Program-made: the position numbers and the translations under genes
The notes under the pieces: model-generated
Told to the model about the DNA's origin: nothing
Databases searched by the model: none
Seen by the model: only the letters and a program-made list of their open reading frames with translations
Shown: positions 51,120 through 60,510 of the stretch, one piece after another
Position numbering within the stretch: position 1 is the stretch's first letter
Layout of the letters: every line of letters starts with the position of its first letter
Assembly (NCBI GenBank): GCA_023416745.1
Contig: JAEZHF010000020.1
Location: forward strand, 18,355-82,354
Length of the DNA: 64,000 nucleotides
Direction: 5' to 3'
Source: Bacillota bacterium
GTDB taxonomy: Bacteria > Bacillota > Clostridia > Christensenellales > SZUA-584

Positions 51120-51902
51120 TCAATCGACTGTTCTGCTCAATTGAACGTTTTCTGATGTCAGTTCCACCTCATAACGGCACCTGTCACCCCGGACGATCAT
51201 AACCGTATATTCAAACACATCTCCGCCCGCCGTGTACGATATACGCTGCACAAAAAAGGCGCAGCTGTCCTTCGGCATGCCCAGCAGCGCCGCCTCGCTC
51301 TCACCCAAAAGCATCGTCTCGTAGGTTTCGCGTGCGTGCCCAATGCTGATGCCCGCTTCCCGCACCAGCGTGTTATACACCGAACCCCGCTCCACCATCT
51401 CCTGCGTCAGGAACGGGCAAACACGCACGGGTATGAACGCCATCTCCAGTGCGAGCGGCTCCTCCCCCGCATACCTGATCCGCGTGATGCTGTACACTCG
51501 TTCCCCGTCATCAGTGAGATCGAGACGCGCCCTGATCTCCTCGCCCGGCATGATCACCTCGTAAGCCAACACCTTCGAGCGCGGTTCAAGTCCCATCGCG
51601 GATATTTCGTCGGAAAAGCTGTACAAGTTCTTCAGGCTGCGCGTGATCTTCGGCTGTGCCACGAAGCTGCCTTTGCCGCGCAACCTTACCACAAGCCCCT
51701 GCTCCTCCAGCTCGGCAAACGCCTGCCTGATGGTGGAACGGCTGATACCGTAGCGCTCGCAGAATTCACTCTCGGACGGCAGCAGATCACCCGCGATCAG
51801 TTTTCCGGAGTTGATGCCTTGTCTTATGATTGCGATAAGCTGCTCGTAAAGCGGACCTTCGCCCGCTGCCGACATGTCATTTTCCAACAGGAAGTGGCTC
51901 AT
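51120..51902 (-). CDS. GntR/HutC family transcriptional regulator (UTRA domain)
   Basis: 260 residues from ATG 51902 (GGGAGGC upstream). N-terminal winged helix with LLPSESEFCERYGISRSTIRQAFAELEEQGLVVRLRGKGSFVA (about 38-80), C-terminal UTRA ligand domain. It probably senses a sugar or amino compound, and may act with the binding-protein domain encoded downstream. Overlaps the beta-CASP gene by four bases. Confidence 0.92.
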   Translation of the reverse strand: MSHFLLENDMSAAGEGPLYEQLIAIIRQGINSGKLIAGDLLPSESEFCERYGISRSTIRQAFAELEEQGLVVRLRGKGSFVAQPKITRSLKNLYSFSDEISAMGLEPRSKVLAYEVIMPGEEIRARLDLTDDGERVYSITRIRYAGEEPLALEMAFIPVRVCPFLTQEMVERGSVYNTLVREAGISIGHARETYETMLLGESEAALLGMPKDSCAFFVQRISYTAGGDVFEYTVMIVRGDRCRYEVELTSENVQLSRTVD

Positions 51903-53464
51903 TTCGCCTCCCATCGTCTGATAAGCGCTTCGAGATCAGCCCGAAACTGCCGCGCCTGCTCACCCTCCGCGCTTTCTGCCTTGCCCTTGATAAGTACCAG
52001 CAGCTCAGACAGCGTGATTTCCGCCTTGCGCATCGGTGCGACCGCGGGAATCCGGGCAAAGCTCTCAGTATCAAACGTTTCGTAAAGACCGGGTACCACA
52101 GCGGCATAGCCGCGTCTTGTCAGCTCTTCCGCGAACACCGCGGACACCGATTCCTCGCCGTGCATCACGAACACCCTTTCGACAGACGCCGGAAAATGCC
52201 CGATCCATTCCAGCAGCCCATCCCTGTCCGCGTGGCCCGAAAAGCCTTCGATCTGCTCTACAGTCGCCTTGACCTGAATCTCCTCGCCGAATATTTTCAC
52301 ATTTTTATTTCCGTCCGCGATCACGCGGCCCAGTGTGCCCACCGCCTGATACCCCACAAACAGCACGGTGGAGTCCGCCCGCCACAGGTTATGCTTGAGG
52401 TGGTGCTTGATGCGCCCGGCCTCGCACATGCCGCTGGACGATATGATGATCTTCTGCCGCGGATCGAAGTTGATCTCCTTGGATTCATCCGCCTTCTGGG
52501 CTATCTGAAGTGTTTTGAACGAGAAAAACTCGATGCCTTCCGATTTATAGGCCATCGCTTCCTCGTCATAATATTCGCGGCTGCTGTCCTCGAATATCTC
52601 CGTCGCGGCGATGCCAAGCGGGCTATCGATGTATACCGGAACGTTTTCCAGCCCCGGCACGCTCCGTTCTTCGAGCAGCAAGCTGATGTCGTAAAGCACC
52701 TCCTGCGTGCGCCCCACTGCAAACGACGGTATCACAATGTTACCACCTCTTGCCAGCGCCCGTACCAGCGCTTCTTTGAGCTGATTGCGCGTATCTGCCA
52801 CTTTCTCGTGCAGCCGGTCGCCATAGGTGCTCTCCATGAACACGATATCCGCTTCGTTGATGTAGCTGGGGTCTTTGATGATCGGCTTATTCTTGTTGCC
52901 GATGTCGCCGGAAAACACCAGCTTCCTGTCCCGTCCCGCGTCCCGGATGAACAGCTCAATGGATGCGGAGCCCAGCAGATGCCCGGCGTCCACATAGCGC
53001 GCCTCGATGCCGTCCAGCGCCCGGAGCTTGTCCCCGTAGCTGATTGGCTTCAAGTTCCGTGTCGCCCTCCTGGCGTCCTCCACCGTATAGAGCGGCTCTA
53101 TCTTCGGCTTTCCGGCGCGCTCGCGCTTGCGGTTCTCCCACTCCACTTCCATTTCCTGAATATGGCCCGCATCCGGAAACATGATAGAGCATAGGTGTGC
53201 TGTGGCACCCGTGCAGTATATGGGGCCCTTGAAGCCCTTCTTCACCAGCAGCGGCAGCAGGCCTGAATGGTCGATATGTGCATGCGTCAGAAAAACGGCA
53301 TCGATCCCGGCGGGATCAAACGGAAATCCATCCCGAACCGGCGACAGCTTCTCATCCCGTCCCTGCCTCATGCCGCAGTCGACCAGAATCTTTCTGCCTT
53401 CCGTTTCAATCATCGTGCAGGAACCCGTGACACATTTTGCCGCTCCCAGAAAGGTGATATTCAT
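51899..53464 (-). CDS. Metallo-beta-lactamase/beta-CASP RNA nuclease-like protein
   Basis: 521 residues from ATG 53464 (TTGGGGGC upstream). Metal motif HAHIDHSG (61-68), further MBL motifs GHLLGSA and SGDIGN, beta-CASP motifs including the GMCEAGRIKHHLKHNL region, and a C-terminal FSGHADRDGLLEWI. The set matches RNA-metabolising CPSF-like enzymes. It likely trims or cuts RNA in the cytoplasm. First gene of a three-gene operon. A c-di-GMP riboswitch with its own promoter lies 190 bases upstream on the same strand, followed by two terminators. Confidence 0.9.
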   Translation of the reverse strand: MNITFLGAAKCVTGSCTMIETEGRKILVDCGMRQGRDEKLSPVRDGFPFDPAGIDAVFLTHAHIDHSGLLPLLVKKGFKGPIYCTGATAHLCSIMFPDAGHIQEMEVEWENRKRERAGKPKIEPLYTVEDARRATRNLKPISYGDKLRALDGIEARYVDAGHLLGSASIELFIRDAGRDRKLVFSGDIGNKNKPIIKDPSYINEADIVFMESTYGDRLHEKVADTRNQLKEALVRALARGGNIVIPSFAVGRTQEVLYDISLLLEERSVPGLENVPVYIDSPLGIAATEIFEDSSREYYDEEAMAYKSEGIEFFSFKTLQIAQKADESKEINFDPRQKIIISSSGMCEAGRIKHHLKHNLWRADSTVLFVGYQAVGTLGRVIADGNKNVKIFGEEIQVKATVEQIEGFSGHADRDGLLEWIGHFPASVERVFVMHGEESVSAVFAEELTRRGYAAVVPGLYETFDTESFARIPAVAPMRKAEITLSELLVLIKGKAESAEGEQARQFRADLEALIRRWEAK

Positions 53465-53573
53465 AAATTGCCCCCAATACATTACGCCAGTTAATACGGT
53501 TTTCTGAACCAGTGTGGATATGTACAATTATACATGAAAAACCGCCAAAAAACCACCCTGACAGCAAACAAAC

Positions 53574-53604
53574 AAAAAGCGGAAATTCATCGTCTCCGCT
53601 TTTT
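53574..53604 (-). terminator. Hairpin terminator between riboswitch and beta-CASP gene
   Basis: AAAAAGCGGA pairs with TCCGCTTTTT in perfect ten-base stem; symmetrical, so it can work on either strand. Confidence 0.8.
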
Positions 53605-53647
53605 GTTTTATATTGTCCGAAAAGGCATTGTTTCCTAGGTAACCTGA

Positions 53648-53683
53648 ACTAAAAAAGCCGCCCGTTTAAATTAAGAGGCAGCC
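53648..53683 (-). terminator. Expression-platform terminator of riboswitch 3
   Basis: On the minus strand, GCTGCCT pairs with GGGCGGC (with G-T pairs), followed by six T. The 5' arm is the 3' part of the riboswitch's closing stem, so the two structures compete. Confidence 0.65.
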
Positions 53684-53752
53684 GAACCATCATAGCCGTT
53701 AAGGCCTTAGACTTCAATGCTTTGCGTCCACGCTTTTCAACGTGTTTGCCTT
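53677..53752 (-). ncRNA. c-di-GMP-I (GEMM) riboswitch, third copy
   Basis: The minus strand reads GGCAAACACGTTGAAAAGCG, then TGGACGCAAAGC, TCTAAGGCC and GGTTCGGCTGCC, matching the class I aptamer in order: GGCAAAC, GAAA-type loop, GACGCAAAGC, CTAA and GGTNCGG-GCC. Both ligand-contacting segments are kept. It has a promoter upstream and a competing terminator. Confidence 0.85.
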
Positions 53753-53819
53753 GAGCTCAAAAATAGTGTATAGATCAATTGTTAATATAGTGCAGTGGCT
53801 CATCTGTTCAATTACGGTG

Positions 53820-53848
53820 ATTTTATTCCTTTTTAATACATTTGTCAA
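53820..53848 (-). promoter_or_regulatory. Promoter of the third riboswitch unit
   Basis: On the minus strand, TTGACA (53848-53843) and TAAAAT (53825-53820) are separated by 17 bases, about 70 bases upstream of the aptamer. Confidence 0.7.
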
Positions 53849-53869
53849 CAAAAACATGGAGGCGGTATG

Positions 53870-53917
53870 ACAAAAAATATTAAAGAAGCGGGCAGAGCCG
53901 GATTTGGCCCTGCCCGC
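53870..53917 (-). terminator. Terminator of the giant surface-protein gene
   Basis: On the minus strand, GCGGGCAGGGCC/GGCTCTGCCCGC forms a twelve-base stem with one mismatch, followed by TTCTTTAATATTTTTT. Confidence 0.85.
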
Positions 53918-53936
53918 CCGCTTTATGTGTGCGAAA

Positions 53937-56900
53937 TTACCACTTTTCTATTCTCATTGTGAACCGGCCTTCTGCATCCTCCGGCACTTCCACGCTGAGC
54001 ACGGCTGCACCGTCAACTTCAACGGTCAGTCTGTTACCCCGCATGCGCCGGGTGAACAGCTTGGTCAATTCCACCACTCCGTATTCGCCGCCCCGCACAT
54101 GCGACGTCTTCAGCGAGACTGTCACTTCATCTCTCTTGCGTTTGAGTCTGCGGATGGTTCTTATGCGCTTCTCATTTCCGTTTTCGTCCAGACCGTACAC
54201 CGTTACCGTTACGTTATACCACAGCAGCAGCAACAGCAGCAGTGGGATCAGCAGCAGCCACCACAGCCAGCCGCCGCCCTGGTCCGAGCCGACCGGAGGT
54301 ATCGGTTCCTCCCCGCCCGTCTGCGGTATCTCTTCTTCCTCTACAACTGCGGGTAGCGCTTCGTACTGTGCGGTCACCGTCAGATCGCCCGTCACATCAT
54401 CGAGCGGCACATCCCAGCCGGTGAAGGTGTAGCCCTCGCGCGACGGGTCGGCAGGTGCCTGTGCGGTTTCGCCATAGCGCACCGTGTCAGTCCCCAGCAC
54501 CGTGCCATCATGGTCCACGAACGTCACGGTATACTCATTGGCCGTGTATCGCGCCACCGCATCAATGTTCTCCTTCACGCTGCCGAGGCTGGTCGTTACC
54601 GATGCGTCGTCTCCTGTCAGCGCCCATCTGTCAAAGGTATAGCCCGTGCGCGCGGGAGTCGCCGCAACCGTCGCCGCACTGCCCCAGTTCACTGTCTGCG
54701 ACGCACCGATCTGCGTGACGCCATCCGCAGCAAAGAAGCGGACGCGGTAGGTTTTGACGGCCCACGTCGCCGTGACCGTGATATCGCCTGTTGAACCTGC
54801 CGGTATCATACCTATCGGCGTCCAGCCTGCGAAGTCGTAGCCCGCCCGTGTCGGGTCGGCTAATATAATATCGCCGCTTTCCACCGTGTACGTTGGCGGG
54901 TTCGCGGGGTTATTCGCACCGCCGTTCAGCACGTAGGTGATGTCGTAGACAATTGCTTCCGACCACGTCGCCGTAAATGTCATATCTCCCGTCGAGCGTG
55001 CCGGTATCGTGTTCGTCGGCGTCCAGCCCGCAAAGTCGTAGCCTGCCCGTGTCGGGTCAGCCAGCGTGATGTCGCCGCTCTCCACCGTGTACGTCGCGGG
55101 GTTCGACGGATCGTTCGTGCCGCCGTTCAGCACGTAGGTGATATCGTACACAATTGCTTCAGACCACGTCGCCGTGACCGTGATATCGCCAGTCGATCCT
55201 GCCGGTATCATACCTATCGGCGTCCAGCCTGCGAAGTCGTAGCCTGCCCATGTCGGATCAGCCAGCGTGATGTCGCCGCTCTCCACCGTGTACGTGGCCG
55301 GGTTCGCGGGGTTATTCACACCGCCGTTCAGCACGTACGTGATATCGTACACGATAGGCTCCGACCACGTCGCCGTAACCATGATGTCGCCCGTCGAGCC
55401 TGCGGGTATCGAGCTTATCGGCGTCCAGCCCGCAAAGTCGTAGCCCGCTCTCGTCGGGTCGGCCAATGTGATATCGCCGCTCTCCACTGTGTACGTCGCC
55501 GGGTTTGACGGATCGTTCGTGCCGCCGTTCAGCACGTAGGTGATATCGTACACAATTGCTTCAGACCACGTCGCCGTGACCGTGATATCGCCAGTCGATT
55601 CTGCCGGTATCGCGTTCGTCGGCGTCCAGCCTGCGAAGTCGTAGCCTGCCCGTGTCGGGTCGGCCAGCGTGATGTCGCCGCTTTCCACCGTGTACGTCGC
55701 CGGGTTCGCGGGGTTATTCACACCGCCGTTCAGCACGTAGGTGATGTCGTACACGCTGGGCGTCCAGATGGCGTACAGCGCGACGTCCTCCGTGCCCATG
55801 CTGAGCGTTGCCGCCCCTGCGGTCGTATAGTCGGGCGCAGCCGCGTCCGGGCTCTCCGCCCAACCCAGGAAATCGTAACCGGTGCGTGTCGGAACCGGCG
55901 AGAATTGCACCGGCACGGCATAGCCCTCGGGATAGATGTTGGTATCAACGGGAACGCTGGCCGCGTCGCCGCCGTTGGCATCATAGGTGATGCTGTATTC
56001 TATTTTGTCCGGTATGCCGTCCGGGCCGCCGTCCGGGCCGTTCGTATCCGGCTCCCAGATCACGTAAAACATCATATCGTTTTCGATGCCGAACGTGTCT
56101 CCGGGTGACGCGCTGGTGCCCAGACCATCCGCCTGGGTGTTCCAGCTGTCAAACACCCAGCCTGTGCGTGCAAACGCGTTGCCCAGTACCGTGACGCTGT
56201 ACCCCTCGGGATAGATATTGGGATCCAACACCGCGCCCGTCGCGTCCGCGGCGTTTTTATCGTAGGCCACCGCAAACTCCAGGTAGTCCGGCACACCGTC
56301 AGGCCCGCCGTCCGGGCCGTTCACATCCTCGGCCCACACCGCGTACAGCGTGATGCCGCCCGCTGCCATGGCGATGGAGTCGCCCGCGTCATAGAGCGGC
56401 GTCGGCACATCCACCGCCTGTGTGACCAGCGGCAGAGCCGTCGTGCTCCAGCCGATGGACACGGCGTCCGTCCGCACCAATGCGCCCGTGTTGCCCTCAA
56501 CTGTTACATCGTCGTCCGGATTGTATATGCTGCTGTCAACCGGCGCTGTGCCGCCCGTGCTGCCGTTACCGTTGTAGACCATGCCATACTGCAGGTAGTC
56601 CGGCACACCATCCGGGCCGCCATCCGGACCGTTCACATCCTCCGCCCAAACTGCGTACAGCGTGGTGTCAGACATTATAATGAATGTGCCGCCCACAAAA
56701 ACCACCGCGTCAGCCTGAGCAGAGGTTGTGACCAGTTCGTGCTGCGTTGTGCTCCATCCAAGGAACACCGCGCCCGACCGCTCCGGCACGCCCGCCTTCA
56801 CAGTAACCGCCGTGTTCTGCAGGTACTCGTCCGAATCCACCGGCACGGTGCCGTCCGTATGACCGTTACCGTCGTAGGCGACGCTGTACCGCAGCGTCGG

Positions 56901-59900
56901 GTCCTTCTCCCACTGTGCGTGCAGTTCGATGTCTTCCGTAATGGCGAACGTGTCCGCCGGCGCATAAGCCAAGCCGCTGCCGTCCGCTGCCGTGTTCCAG
57001 CCGGTGAAGTTGTAACCGAAGCGCTCAAAGCCGTTAGCCAGCACCGCCACAGTGTTGTTATGATAGTATGGGCTAGCCGGGTCGACCACCATACCCGTTC
57101 CGCCGTTGCCGTAATAGGTGACGGCGTACTGGTCGTTGTAGCCCCACTGCGCGTACAGCGTCACGTCGGCGGAAATCGTATGCACAGATCCTTCCGCGTA
57201 AGCGGTGCCGCTGCCGTCCGCCGCCGTGTTCCAGCCGGTGAAGTGCTTGTCCGCCGGAGCCGCAAAGCCATTTGTCAGCACCGCGAACGATGCGCCTTCG
57301 TAATATGGACTGGCCGGGTCGCTCATCGCGCCCGAGCCGCCGTTCGCATCGTAGGTCACGGTTACCTTCAGTTTCTCCTGCCACTGTGCGAACAGCGTCA
57401 CGTTGTCCGTCAGCGTCAGCGCGTCACCTGTTGCGTAGGCCGTGCCGCTGCCGTCCGCTATGGTGTTCCATCCCACAAAGCTGTAGTTTTCCTTGGCGAA
57501 GCCGCTGGCCGGTACAGTGATGACAGACTGGTATTTACCGCTCTGCGGCGCCATCGTGCCGCTGCCTGTGTTGGCGTCAAAGCCCACCGAGTGGGTAGTT
57601 CTGTCGTAGTACAGGTTCAGCGCCAGACTGCCGTCGCTCGTTATCGTACCGGAAGCTTTGCTGATGCCTGCGTTGTAGTGGAAGCCGGTGTAGCTGTTTT
57701 CAACCGCGTCCGCTTTGTATCCCACCGGCCCGTACAGCACCTGTGTATCGGCATCCGCCAGCGTGTAGCCGACAGCGCCGAGGTTTTGCAGGAAGTGGCG
57801 CACGGTATAAGCCTTCTCCGCGTTTTTGGTGTAGTTGAAGTTGATCACGTTGTCGGCTGCGTCCATCGACAGCTGGAGCGTCTTCTGCCAGGCGTCCGGC
57901 GAATAGCCCGGATAGCTTTTATAGTTGGCGGAAACCACCGCATTGCCGGTGGACACCGTGTCGGCATCGCTGAACGAACCGTCAGTGGCAATATGGTGCA
58001 CCGTATAATCGATGCTGGTGAACGGCGTATAGATGAATACGATGCTGTTGCCCGCAGCGCCCAGCGTCAGGCTCTTGCTGACCTTATCGGGCAGATAGCC
58101 CTCGACCACCTGCGCCTCCGCGTACACCGTGGACCCCATCATCTGGTTCAGCACCTCCACCGGAGCCGCCAGATCTGTGCCCGCGCCATCCTCAAAGCTC
58201 ACGGTATAGGCGATCTCGTTGGAGGGCACCCATTTGGCCAGCAGTGTGACATTGCTGTGGATTTCACGGTCGAACACGAACCGGGTGTTTTCATTCTCCA
58301 TATACCAGTAAGCGAAAACGTATCCGGCTTTTGCTGGGTCGGCAGGCTCCGCCGCGTGGCCGCCTTTGGTGACCAGCTGCTGCGCCACTGTGCTGCCGCC
58401 CTGCGCGTCGAACGTCACCATATATACCTCGGGAGACCATTTGGCATACAGTATCAGGTTGTACGCCGGCATTGTGCCGAACACGTACGGGCTGCCGTAG
58501 CCGTTCTGGTTGCTGAACCACCCGCCAAACATATAACCCGCCGGACCGTTCGTCGGCGTGCCGATGGATGAAAGGGGCGCGCCGTACTGGTAAGTCACCG
58601 AGCTGATGGTGCTGCCGTTGCTGTGAAAGCTTAAGTTATATGAGTTTCTCGTATAGTAGAATGTCGCCGTGTTGCTAGCCAGATTGACCGTGCTCTGTAC
58701 AGCTGTAAACCCTTCGAAGGTTTTGGCGTTCCAACCGTTGGTATCCTCGTCTGTCCACACCGTCTGCCGGTAAGCCGTTCCCTCCGTGTAATAGCGGCCG
58801 CCCACCAGAGTTCCGGAGGTGTCGCCCGAAAGATTCTCGAAATTGTAGTAAATCGTAACCTTTTTCAAGTCGTTGGAATACCGCGCGTTCAATGTGGCAT
58901 TCGCCAGCTCGCTGTCCATGTAATACTGCGTGGTCACATAGAACGTGCCATTGCTGCCCTTCTGCCAGCCCCGGAACCCCAGATTGCCGTTCGTCGGCGA
59001 CACGGAAGGCCATTTGTCCCCGATGTACGCTCCAAATCTCGCGGTGATGACATAATTGTTACTGTTGTTGTACGTGATGCCGCCGATGGTCATGCTGCCG
59101 CCGTTCAGTCTGAACGTGGTCGTGCAGATATTGCGGGTGTAGTACACGTTGACGATGGTCGTCCCGTCACCCGATACCGCCGCGGGCATCTCCGCCAGCG
59201 TTTTGGCCGAGTCGTAGGTCCGGAAGCCGGAGCTGATCGGGAAGGAAACCCCACCCGGCACACTGCCCGGCACCGTCGGCACAGCGCCCGTGGTTCCCGT
59301 ACGCGCCGCACTGCCCACGTAATCGTAGCCGGTGCCCGTCGTGTTCTCCAGCCAGTAGACCAGCGTGTAACCCACCGTCTGCGCTGTCCACTGCGCTGTC
59401 ACCGTCATGTCGTGCGTGGGCATTGTCGGCGGCTGCGGCGTATCCCAGCCTGCGAAATTGTAGCCGCTCTTCGTCGCGCTTGCCGGCCAAGCGGCCACCG
59501 CCGCGCCGTATTTGTACGATACCGGGTCAATGTAGTTGCCGCCCGTCACAAAGTAGACGGTATATGTGTTGCGGGTGTAATAAACCGCCAGCGTCATGCT
59601 GCCGTCCGCCGATATGCGGCCCGACGGCATCACGTCAGGAGCCGTAAATCCTTCAATGTCGATCTCGTGGGCTGCAGCCATCGACCCGGTGACACCGGAC
59701 AGCGCATCCGAACGGTACAGCGAATACGTCGTGTCGTTCAGATCCTCCGTATAGTAATTGACCGTGTAGGCCGTGGAACCGCTCGGCGTATACAGCACCG
59801 TGACGGTTAAGTCTTCAGCGTCCAGCGTGCCGCTGACGCTGCTCTGGTCTGCATCAAATCCGGTCACTGCGGGCGAATCGACGCTGTAATCATACGATTC

Positions 59901-60281
59901 GCCCTTCTGTATGGTGGCGATGTAGGGCTGAGCCGCCACCCCGCCGTCCAAAAACAAGTAGTTAATCGTGAGCGTATACGTTTCCAACAGTTTGTACTTC
60001 GCCATCACAACAAGATCGCTCTGAACGTTGGTGAATTCGGTATCCCATCCGTCCGGCTCGTAACCATCGCGCTGGGGATGCTCAGGCGCCGTTGCGTCCG
60101 TGCCCTGTTCCACGCTGGATGACACGATAACCGTGCCGTCCCAGTCCCTGAACTCGACGGTATACGAAGCGGATAATGATTCCGGCTCCGGCTCCTCGCC
60201 GACCGCGAGTCCCGTCGGGATAAACATCGTGGTCATCATCAGGACCACGAGTAATACTGATAATACTTTGTTTGTCTTCAT
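53937..60281 (-). CDS. Giant InlB-repeat surface protein with IPQTG motif and membrane anchor
   Basis: 2114 residues. Signal peptide 1-27 (MKTNKVLSVLLVVLMMTTMF). The body has MucBP-like and many InlB B/Listeria-Bacteroides beta-grasp repeats (GYxFAGW, ITLYAxW patterns). Three NGPDGGPDGxPD segments resemble calcium-binding type-3 repeats. Residues about 1508-1840 are five 67-residue near-identical repeats. Near the end: IPQTGG (1985-1990), membrane helix 2005-2021, then an unusual 93-residue basic/beta cytoplasmic tail. An adhesin is likely. Expression is probably set by the tandem riboswitches upstream. RBS AAAGGAG supports the start. Confidence 0.88.
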   Translation of the reverse strand: MKTNKVLSVLLVVLMMTTMFIPTGLAVGEEPEPESLSASYTVEFRDWDGTVIVSSSVEQGTDATAPEHPQRDGYEPDGWDTEFTNVQSDLVVMAKYKLLETYTLTINYLFLDGGVAAQPYIATIQKGESYDYSVDSPAVTGFDADQSSVSGTLDAEDLTVTVLYTPSGSTAYTVNYYTEDLNDTTYSLYRSDALSGVTGSMAAAHEIDIEGFTAPDVMPSGRISADGSMTLAVYYTRNTYTVYFVTGGNYIDPVSYKYGAAVAAWPASATKSGYNFAGWDTPQPPTMPTHDMTVTAQWTAQTVGYTLVYWLENTTGTGYDYVGSAARTGTTGAVPTVPGSVPGGVSFPISSGFRTYDSAKTLAEMPAAVSGDGTTIVNVYYTRNICTTTFRLNGGSMTIGGITYNNSNNYVITARFGAYIGDKWPSVSPTNGNLGFRGWQKGSNGTFYVTTQYYMDSELANATLNARYSNDLKKVTIYYNFENLSGDTSGTLVGGRYYTEGTAYRQTVWTDEDTNGWNAKTFEGFTAVQSTVNLASNTATFYYTRNSYNLSFHSNGSTISSVTYQYGAPLSSIGTPTNGPAGYMFGGWFSNQNGYGSPYVFGTMPAYNLILYAKWSPEVYMVTFDAQGGSTVAQQLVTKGGHAAEPADPAKAGYVFAYWYMENENTRFVFDREIHSNVTLLAKWVPSNEIAYTVSFEDGAGTDLAAPVEVLNQMMGSTVYAEAQVVEGYLPDKVSKSLTLGAAGNSIVFIYTPFTSIDYTVHHIATDGSFSDADTVSTGNAVVSANYKSYPGYSPDAWQKTLQLSMDAADNVINFNYTKNAEKAYTVRHFLQNLGAVGYTLADADTQVLYGPVGYKADAVENSYTGFHYNAGISKASGTITSDGSLALNLYYDRTTHSVGFDANTGSGTMAPQSGKYQSVITVPASGFAKENYSFVGWNTIADGSGTAYATGDALTLTDNVTLFAQWQEKLKVTVTYDANGGSGAMSDPASPYYEGASFAVLTNGFAAPADKHFTGWNTAADGSGTAYAEGSVHTISADVTLYAQWGYNDQYAVTYYGNGGTGMVVDPASPYYHNNTVAVLANGFERFGYNFTGWNTAADGSGLAYAPADTFAITEDIELHAQWEKDPTLRYSVAYDGNGHTDGTVPVDSDEYLQNTAVTVKAGVPERSGAVFLGWSTTQHELVTTSAQADAVVFVGGTFIIMSDTTLYAVWAEDVNGPDGGPDGVPDYLQYGMVYNGNGSTGGTAPVDSSIYNPDDDVTVEGNTGALVRTDAVSIGWSTTALPLVTQAVDVPTPLYDAGDSIAMAAGGITLYAVWAEDVNGPDGGPDGVPDYLEFAVAYDKNAADATGAVLDPNIYPEGYSVTVLGNAFARTGWVFDSWNTQADGLGTSASPGDTFGIENDMMFYVIWEPDTNGPDGGPDGIPDKIEYSITYDANGGDAASVPVDTNIYPEGYAVPVQFSPVPTRTGYDFLGWAESPDAAAPDYTTAGAATLSMGTEDVALYAIWTPSVYDITYVLNGGVNNPANPATYTVESGDITLADPTRAGYDFAGWTPTNAIPAESTGDITVTATWSEAIVYDITYVLNGGTNDPSNPATYTVESGDITLADPTRAGYDFAGWTPISSIPAGSTGDIMVTATWSEPIVYDITYVLNGGVNNPANPATYTVESGDITLADPTWAGYDFAGWTPIGMIPAGSTGDITVTATWSEAIVYDITYVLNGGTNDPSNPATYTVESGDITLADPTRAGYDFAGWTPTNTIPARSTGDMTFTATWSEAIVYDITYVLNGGANNPANPPTYTVESGDIILADPTRAGYDFAGWTPIGMIPAGSTGDITVTATWAVKTYRVRFFAADGVTQIGASQTVNWGSAATVAATPARTGYTFDRWALTGDDASVTTSLGSVKENIDAVARYTANEYTVTFVDHDGTVLGTDTVRYGETAQAPADPSREGYTFTGWDVPLDDVTGDLTVTAQYEALPAVVEEEEIPQTGGEEPIPPVGSDQGGGWLWWLLLIPLLLLLLLWYNVTVTVYGLDENGNEKRIRTIRRLKRKRDEVTVSLKTSHVRGGEYGVVELTKLFTRRMRGNRLTVEVDGAAVLSVEVPEDAEGRFTMRIEKW
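54730..55760 (-). repeat. Five tandem 201-bp repeats inside the surface-protein gene
   Basis: The same site (ACGTAGGTGAT) recurs at 54931, 55132, 55333, 55534 and 55735, each 201 bases apart. Units differ by few bases. Each encodes YDITYVLNGGxNxPxNPxTY ... GDITVTATWSEAIV. Such identity suggests recent duplication or gene conversion, and length variation between strains. Confidence 0.92.
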
Positions 60282-60324
60282 GGCTCTTCTCCTTTACCAT
60301 GCTGGTTTCTTTTTCCACTTCATC

Positions 60325-60362
60325 AAAACAAAAGACCGCTCCCAAATCATTGAGGCGGCCGA
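60325..60362 (-). terminator. Expression-platform terminator of riboswitch 1
   Basis: On the minus strand, GGCCGCCTC pairs with GGGAGCGGTC, then CTTTTGTTTT. The 5' arm belongs to the aptamer's closing stem. Confidence 0.75.
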
Positions 60363-60436
60363 ACCGTCCTGGCGCAATAATTCCGCGCAGTAGACATCAG
60401 GCTTTGCGCCCCCGGCTTTCGCACGGGGTTGCCTTT
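60354..60436 (-). ncRNA. c-di-GMP-I (GEMM) riboswitch of the giant surface-protein gene
   Basis: The minus strand reads GGCAACCCCGTGCGAAAGCC, GGGGGCGCAAAGCC, TGTCTACTGCGC, GCGCCAGGACGGTTCGGCCGCC. The GAAA tetraloop, GCAAAGCC core, CTAC and GGTTCGG-GCC are all in the class I order. It ends about 75 bases before the gene's start codon, with a terminator between. Confidence 0.88.
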
Positions 60437-60477
60437 CACTTCTCAGCAGCAGCTTGATCATCCCGTTTTTCGGGTAT

Positions 60478-60510
60478 AAAAAGACCGCTCTCAAAAAGAT
60501 GAGGCGGCCT
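60478..60510 (-). terminator. Terminator of the upstream riboswitch-like unit
   Basis: On the minus strand, GGCCGCCTCATC pairs with GAGAGCGGTC, followed by TTTTTAT. Its design copies the one at 60325-60362. Confidence 0.75.

Noticed and set aside
54730..55760. CRISPR-like regular repeat
   Set aside because: The 201-bp units are in-frame protein repeats without spacers, and no cas genes are near.
56739..58571. Plus-strand open frame of 610 codons inside the giant surface-protein gene
   Set aside because: It mirrors the repeat-rich minus-strand gene; no motif, start signal or codon pattern supports it.
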